A stretch of DNA of 64,000 nucleotides from Thalassovita sp. GTDB lineage: Bacteria > Pseudomonadota > Alphaproteobacteria > Rhodobacterales > Rhodobacteraceae. The notes below the pieces were generated by a model that worked only from the letters and a program-made list of their open reading frames with translations, was not told where the DNA came from and made no database searches. The DNA lies in the NCBI RefSeq assembly GCF_963691685.1, contig NZ_OY829290.1, forward strand, positions 2,976,001 through 3,040,000, read 5' to 3'. A program made the translations under genes and the position numbers. Of this stretch, positions 60,608 through 64,000 are shown piece by piece. Position 1 is the first letter of the stretch. Every line of letters starts with the position of its first letter.

Positions 60608-61741
60608 TCAGGCGTCGCCAAGGATCGGGCGGGTGCCGACGATTTCAATGTCATAGGCATCAAGGCCCACATATTTGGTGCGCGGGCTGTCGGTCAGCAG
60701 GATCAGCTCAGACAGGCCCATCTTGGACAGCATCTGCGCGCCAAGGCCGATCTGTTTGATCGTCTTCACGCCCTCTTCCTCCTGCGCGTAGAGCGCGTGA
60801 CGAGGCTGGCGGAACAGGCAGACCACACCGCGGCCCTCTTCGGCGATCAGTTTCATCGCGCGGGGCAGCTCATCAGCGGGTTTCGGGCCAAGGCCCAGAA
60901 TATCGGTCGCCTCATGCAGCGCATGGGTCCGGGTCAGAACCGGCGCGCCATCGGTGACATCGCCCTTGATCATCACCACATGTTCCACACCGTGGATCTG
61001 ATCGGTGAAGATCCGCATTTCCCAGTCACCGCCAAATTCGGATTGAACGGTTTCGCGGCTGGTTTCCACCACGAGGTTGTCATTCTTGGAACGATATTTG
61101 ATCAGGTCACTGATGGTGCCGATCTTCATGTCATGTTCTTTGGCGAACTCCACCAGATCGGGCAGACGGGCCATGGTGCCGTCTTCTTTCATGATCTCAC
61201 AGATCACCGCCGAGGGGTGGCACCCGGCCAGACGCGAAATATCAACCGAGGCTTCGGTATGGCCGGCACGCACCAGCACACCGCCACGTTTGGCGCGCAG
61301 CGGGAAGACATGCCCGGGCGTTGCGATATGGGCCATGGTGTTCTGTTCATTGATCGCGGTCGCGATGGTCAGCGCCCGGTCCGCGGCAGAAATCCCGGTG
61401 GAGACCCCTTCACGCGCTTCGATCGAGACAGTGAAAGCCGTTTCATGACGAGAGGAGTTGTTGACCGCCATCATCGGCAGGCCGAGGAAATCGATGCGAT
61501 CTGCTGTCATCGGCAGACAGATCAGCCCGCGGCCATGGGTGGCCATGAAGTTGATCGCCGCAGCATCGGCAAATTCCGCCGGGATGATCAGATCACCCTC
61601 ATTTTCGCGATCTTCATGATCGACGAGGATGTACATTTTGCCCTGACGGGCGGCCTCGATGATCTCTTCAATCGGGCTGATGGCATCACGCAGCTGGGCC
61701 TCTACAGGACCAGGTGTTTCAAAGGCAGAGCTTTCGGGCAT
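60608..61741 (-). CDS. ribB: 3,4-dihydroxy-2-butanone 4-phosphate synthase with degenerate RibA-like domain (RibBX-type)
   Basis: 377 residues. The N-terminal RibB domain (about 15-220) is complete: VDHEDRENEGDLI, FMATHGRGLICLP, the RAGHTEASVDISRLAG loop and ICEIMKEDGT. The C-terminal half has the GTP cyclohydrolase II outline (EEGRGVVCLFRQPRHALYAQ, GLGAQMLSKMGLSELILLTD). It lacks the Cys-x10-Cys-x-Cys zinc site, where DILGLGPKPADELPRAM stands, and the G-R-G-I-G-L motif. The second activity is therefore unlikely; a true RibA should be elsewhere. RibBX proteins of this kind are known in proteobacteria. It is between ribH and the MBL gene. Confidence 0.92.
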   Translation of the reverse strand: MPESSAFETPGPVEAQLRDAISPIEEIIEAARQGKMYILVDHEDRENEGDLIIPAEFADAAAINFMATHGRGLICLPMTADRIDFLGLPMMAVNNSSRHETAFTVSIEAREGVSTGISAADRALTIATAINEQNTMAHIATPGHVFPLRAKRGGVLVRAGHTEASVDISRLAGCHPSAVICEIMKEDGTMARLPDLVEFAKEHDMKIGTISDLIKYRSKNDNLVVETSRETVQSEFGGDWEMRIFTDQIHGVEHVVMIKGDVTDGAPVLTRTHALHEATDILGLGPKPADELPRAMKLIAEEGRGVVCLFRQPRHALYAQEEEGVKTIKQIGLGAQMLSKMGLSELILLTDSPRTKYVGLDAYDIEIVGTRPILGDA

Positions 61742-61856
61742 AGGCTTCCCCTCGGGTCACGGTTTCCTGCCAGATAGCGCAGCGCCCCCTTAAATGCCAG
61801 AGGGGACGCGGCGTTTCACACCTCCTGTGCGACGCCGCAGAGCCCGCTGAGACAGC

Positions 61857-62822
61857 TTAAAACTGCCAGAGTGCCGGCACGAAGCTGAATTGATCCCCCT
61901 CGCGCAGCACATGGCCCACGCCCGGGAAGGGGAAATGATACCCCAGAACCGCAATGCGATCCGCGCTGCACATATCCAAAAGCCGTTTGCGGGTGGCCAC
62001 GGTCTGATCGCCATCTGCGTCAAAGCCATTGTACCAGTCCGGCCGGCGGAAGCTCAGCCAGGAATGGCTCATCGAATCGCCCAGCGCGATCAGCTGCTTG
62101 CCGTCGCTGTCCAACATCACGGACATATGGCCGGCGGTGTGCCCCGGTGTTGCGATCAGTCGCACACCCGGCACCACCTCATGGCCGTCTTCGGCCAATG
62201 TCCACTCCACGCCGTCACAATTGATCGAGTTCACCGCCCCCAGCACAAACTGCTGGTCGGTCGGACCCACAAGATTGACCAGATCATCCTGCATCCAATA
62301 GGCGTGTTCTGCGGTCCCCATGATGTATTCGGCGTCCGGAAACAGCGCCTCATCAAAATCATCGCGGATGCCCCAGATGTGATCGGGGTGGGCATGGGTG
62401 ATCACCACATGAGTAATGTCGGCCGGATCGATGCCCGCGGCCTCCATATTCGCCAGAAGCCGCCCCGCCGTGTCAAAGAACCGGTGGCCGGAGCCGACAT
62501 CGACCAGCACCACGGCCTCACCGCTTTCGATCAGCAGGTGGTTGGTGTGGGAATAACCTGCCTGAGGATCCAGGAAATGCCGCGTCAGGAACGCCTGCAC
62601 ATCGGCCGGGTCCGCATTAACACCGACGCCACTGGTGGGGGCTGAGAAATAGCCATCCGACAGGATCGTCAGCCGTGCCTCCCCCAGGGTGAAGCGGAAA
62701 TAGCCCGGATTTTCATCGCTTGGGGCCCCCAGCTGTGCCTTGGCCGCGGCTGGCAATGCCATGGCCGGGGCGACGGCGGCAAGTTTCAGGATGTCACGTC
62801 GACTGGGGGTGATCAGGGCCAT
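61857..62822 (-). CDS. exported MBL-fold metallo-hydrolase (Tat signal)
   Basis: 321 residues. The N-terminus SRRDILKLAAVAPAMALPAA is a Tat signal, so the protein should be exported folded with its metals. The metallo-beta-lactamase domain has THAHPDHIWG (H-x-H-x-D-H), the second His in ATPGHTAGHMSVML and an Asp in LIALGDSMSHSW, plus the closing His in GYHFPFPG. It resembles the quorum-quenching lactonase/MBL group, but the substrate is unknown. It sits inside a riboflavin operon, with an RBS (GGAGGAACC) and 115 bp to ribB, so it may have its own promoter. Confidence 0.87.
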   Translation of the reverse strand: MALITPSRRDILKLAAVAPAMALPAAAKAQLGAPSDENPGYFRFTLGEARLTILSDGYFSAPTSGVGVNADPADVQAFLTRHFLDPQAGYSHTNHLLIESGEAVVLVDVGSGHRFFDTAGRLLANMEAAGIDPADITHVVITHAHPDHIWGIRDDFDEALFPDAEYIMGTAEHAYWMQDDLVNLVGPTDQQFVLGAVNSINCDGVEWTLAEDGHEVVPGVRLIATPGHTAGHMSVMLDSDGKQLIALGDSMSHSWLSFRRPDWYNGFDADGDQTVATRKRLLDMCSADRIAVLGYHFPFPGVGHVLREGDQFSFVPALWQF

Positions 62823-62945
62823 GTGGGTTCCTCCTTCGCAGGTCCTTCGCGAGGTCCCGAAGATACCCCAGCGCAGAAGAAACGCAACATCACTTTTGAA
62901 TATTTAAATTCGAAGGCCCGGATTTGGCATCCTGAGTTTGCTGCG

Positions 62946-62965
62946 GGAGGGGGCGTTCCCCCTCC
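62946..62965. terminator. hairpin between ribE and the MBL gene
   Basis: GGAGGGGG (62946-62953) and CCCCCTCC (62958-62965) form a perfect 8-bp stem with a 4-base loop. No T run follows on the minus strand, so it could be a partial terminator or an mRNA-stability hairpin after ribE. Confidence 0.4.
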
Positions 62966-63002
62966 TGCCGCTGACCGGCAAGGGACCGGTTCAGCGTCCA
63001 GA

Positions 63003-63590
63003 TCAGGCGAAATCGCGCAGCCGGGCGACGTAACGCGCCAGCGTGTCAATTTCCAGGTTGATGCGGTCTCCCACTTTGGCCTGGCCCCAGATCGTCACCT
63101 CTTTGGTGTGCGGGATCACGTTGATGCCGAAGGTGCAGCCAGAAACCTCGTTCACGGTCAGTGAGGTGCCGTTCAGCGTGACTGAGCCTTTGGGCGCGAT
63201 GAATTTGGCCAGCTCTTCCGGGGCTTCAAACACCATGCGGGTGCTGTCGCCCTCGTCATGCATCTCAATCAACTGCGCCACGCCATCGACATGGCCGCTG
63301 ACGATATGGCCACCCAGTTCATCGCCAACCTTAAGCGCGCGTTCCAGATTGACCTTCCGGCCCACCGCCCAATTGCCGAGGTTGGTCTTTGACACCGTCT
63401 CGCCCGAGATTTCCACATCGTACCAGTCGTCACCCTTGGCCACCACGGTCAGGCAGACACCATCACTGGCGATCGACGCCCCCATATCGACCGTCGAAAG
63501 GTCATATGAGGTCTTGATCCGGGCGCGCAGATCGCCGCGCTGCTCCAGCTCGATGATTTCACCTAGATCGGTCACAATGCCGGTAAACAT
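63003..63590 (-). CDS. ribE: riboflavin synthase, alpha chain
   Basis: Final step of riboflavin synthesis: dismutation of two lumazines. The 195-residue chain has the two repeated lumazine-binding domains: MFTGIVTDLGEIIELEQRGD, ASIASDGVCLTVVAK and GGHIVSGHVDGVAQL, then FIAPKGSVTLNGTSLTVNEV. Its length is normal. No FMN riboswitch was seen in the 198 bp upstream. ribD is not in the window. Confidence 0.96.
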   Translation of the reverse strand: MFTGIVTDLGEIIELEQRGDLRARIKTSYDLSTVDMGASIASDGVCLTVVAKGDDWYDVEISGETVSKTNLGNWAVGRKVNLERALKVGDELGGHIVSGHVDGVAQLIEMHDEGDSTRMVFEAPEELAKFIAPKGSVTLNGTSLTVNEVSGCTFGINVIPHTKEVTIWGQAKVGDRINLEIDTLARYVARLRDFA

Positions 63591-63788
63591 GAGGGGCTCC
63601 TTCTAAAACCACCCCCAGACCTAGCCGTTGAAGAACAGAAGAACAAGGTGCGCGCGCCCCTTGTGCCCCCCCTTGCGTCCAATGTGCAAAGGGCCGGTGC
63701 AATCTCGTGCCTTAATTTTGCCGAAACCCTGCGCTAGGATAGGACACAACCGTTAACCTATTGAGCCAATGAGGATTAAATCCGCGCC

Positions 63789-64000
63789 ATGAGTCGCCCC
63801 GTGAACCATAGCGATCACAAGAACCGGGTGTTTCTTTGCCTGCAGGGGCCGCATGGGCCCTTTTTCCACCAGCTGGGCAAGATGCTGCGGCGGGCCGGTG
63901 CGCAGGTTTGGCGAGTTGGCTTTAACGCAGGCGACCGGGCCTTTTGGTTCGATCAGGCCAGCTACATCCCCTATCGCGGCGCTGCTGAGGACTGGCCTGA
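63789..64000 (+). CDS. capsular polysaccharide export protein (5' part)
   Basis: Only 70 codons are visible before the right edge. The N-terminus KNRVFLCLQGPHGPFFHQLG, then KMLRRAGAQVWRVGFNAGDR matches KpsS-type capsule export/Kdo-transferase proteins (FLQGPxGPFF). The rest, with the transferase residues, is outside. The ATG at 63789 follows a GAGGA 11 to 15 bases upstream. It is divergent from ribE with 198 bp between start codons. Confidence 0.75.
   Translation, partial: MSRPVNHSDHKNRVFLCLQGPHGPFFHQLGKMLRRAGAQVWRVGFNAGDRAFWFDQASYIPYRGAAEDWP

Noticed and set aside
59508..61777. Long plus-strand frames opposite nusB, ribH and ribB
   Set aside because: The minus strand encodes conserved housekeeping proteins across the same span.
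63591..63788. FMN riboswitch in front of ribE
   Set aside because: The conserved FMN-aptamer core segments could not be found in this gap or in front of ribB.

Overview
The window looks like the chromosome of a marine-type alphaproteobacterium of the Rhodobacteraceae (Roseobacter group). This is inferred from gene content and style, not from a database search. The pointers are high-GC coding sequence, an alphaproteobacterial direct-repeat LexA box (GTTC-N7-GTTC), a TmpA/TmpB-type phosphonate operon, several TRAP transporter genes, a RibB with a degenerate RibA-like domain, and a nusB-ribH-ribB-ribE block. There is no rRNA, no CRISPR array and no intact insertion sequence.

Layout. 1-9.9 kb is core metabolism: uvrD (cut by the left edge, with an SOS box), a sensor diguanylate cyclase, an FMN-dependent 2-hydroxyacid dehydrogenase, pyruvate carboxylase, an exported DUF2314 protein and a MAPEG protein. 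10.1-10.7 kb holds three identical tRNA-Gly(GCC) genes and a tRNA-Thr(UGU). Directly behind tRNA-Thr lies a decayed, AT-richer islet (10.7-12.8 kb) with a frameshifted integrase remnant and an orphan Imm11-like immunity gene. 12.8-20.4 kb has a DUF1415 gene, a lytic transglycosylase, and a four-gene branched-chain keto-acid dehydrogenase operon with a divergent Lrp regulator.

20.5-24.7 kb is a LysR-controlled operon that resembles tmpA-tmpB (2-trimethylaminoethylphosphonate oxidation to glycine betaine plus phosphate), extended by an AllA-like and an alkaline-phosphatase-superfamily gene. 24.8-34.7 kb is a catabolic island: a GntR regulator, an intradiol dioxygenase, a TRAP transporter (dctPQM-like), OsmC, nitroreductase and FAH-family proteins on the minus strand, and YciI, malonyl-CoA decarboxylase and malonyl-CoA synthetase on the plus strand. 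Similar AAATATCG half-sites occur in front of the regulator and in the divergent promoter region. 34.7-42.8 kb is a compact biosynthetic cluster: a ligase-carrier protein didomain, a ThDP enzyme whose usual activating Glu appears to be Gln, and a C-A-T-TE synthetase with a C-terminal repeat domain. This is the best candidate for an undescribed system.

42.9-64 kb returns to housekeeping: a peptide-type binding protein, DUF1178, an SDR, aspartate kinase, a Sel1-like protein, PtsP, EcsC, a GNAT protein, a flavin reductase, MTA phosphorylase, DUF418 and apt. A probable 6S RNA with its own promoter follows apt. Then come a halohydrin-dehalogenase-like SDR lacking the catalytic Tyr, an ArsR/SRPBCC pair, nusB-ribH-ribB-(MBL hydrolase)-ribE, and the start of a capsule export gene at the right edge.
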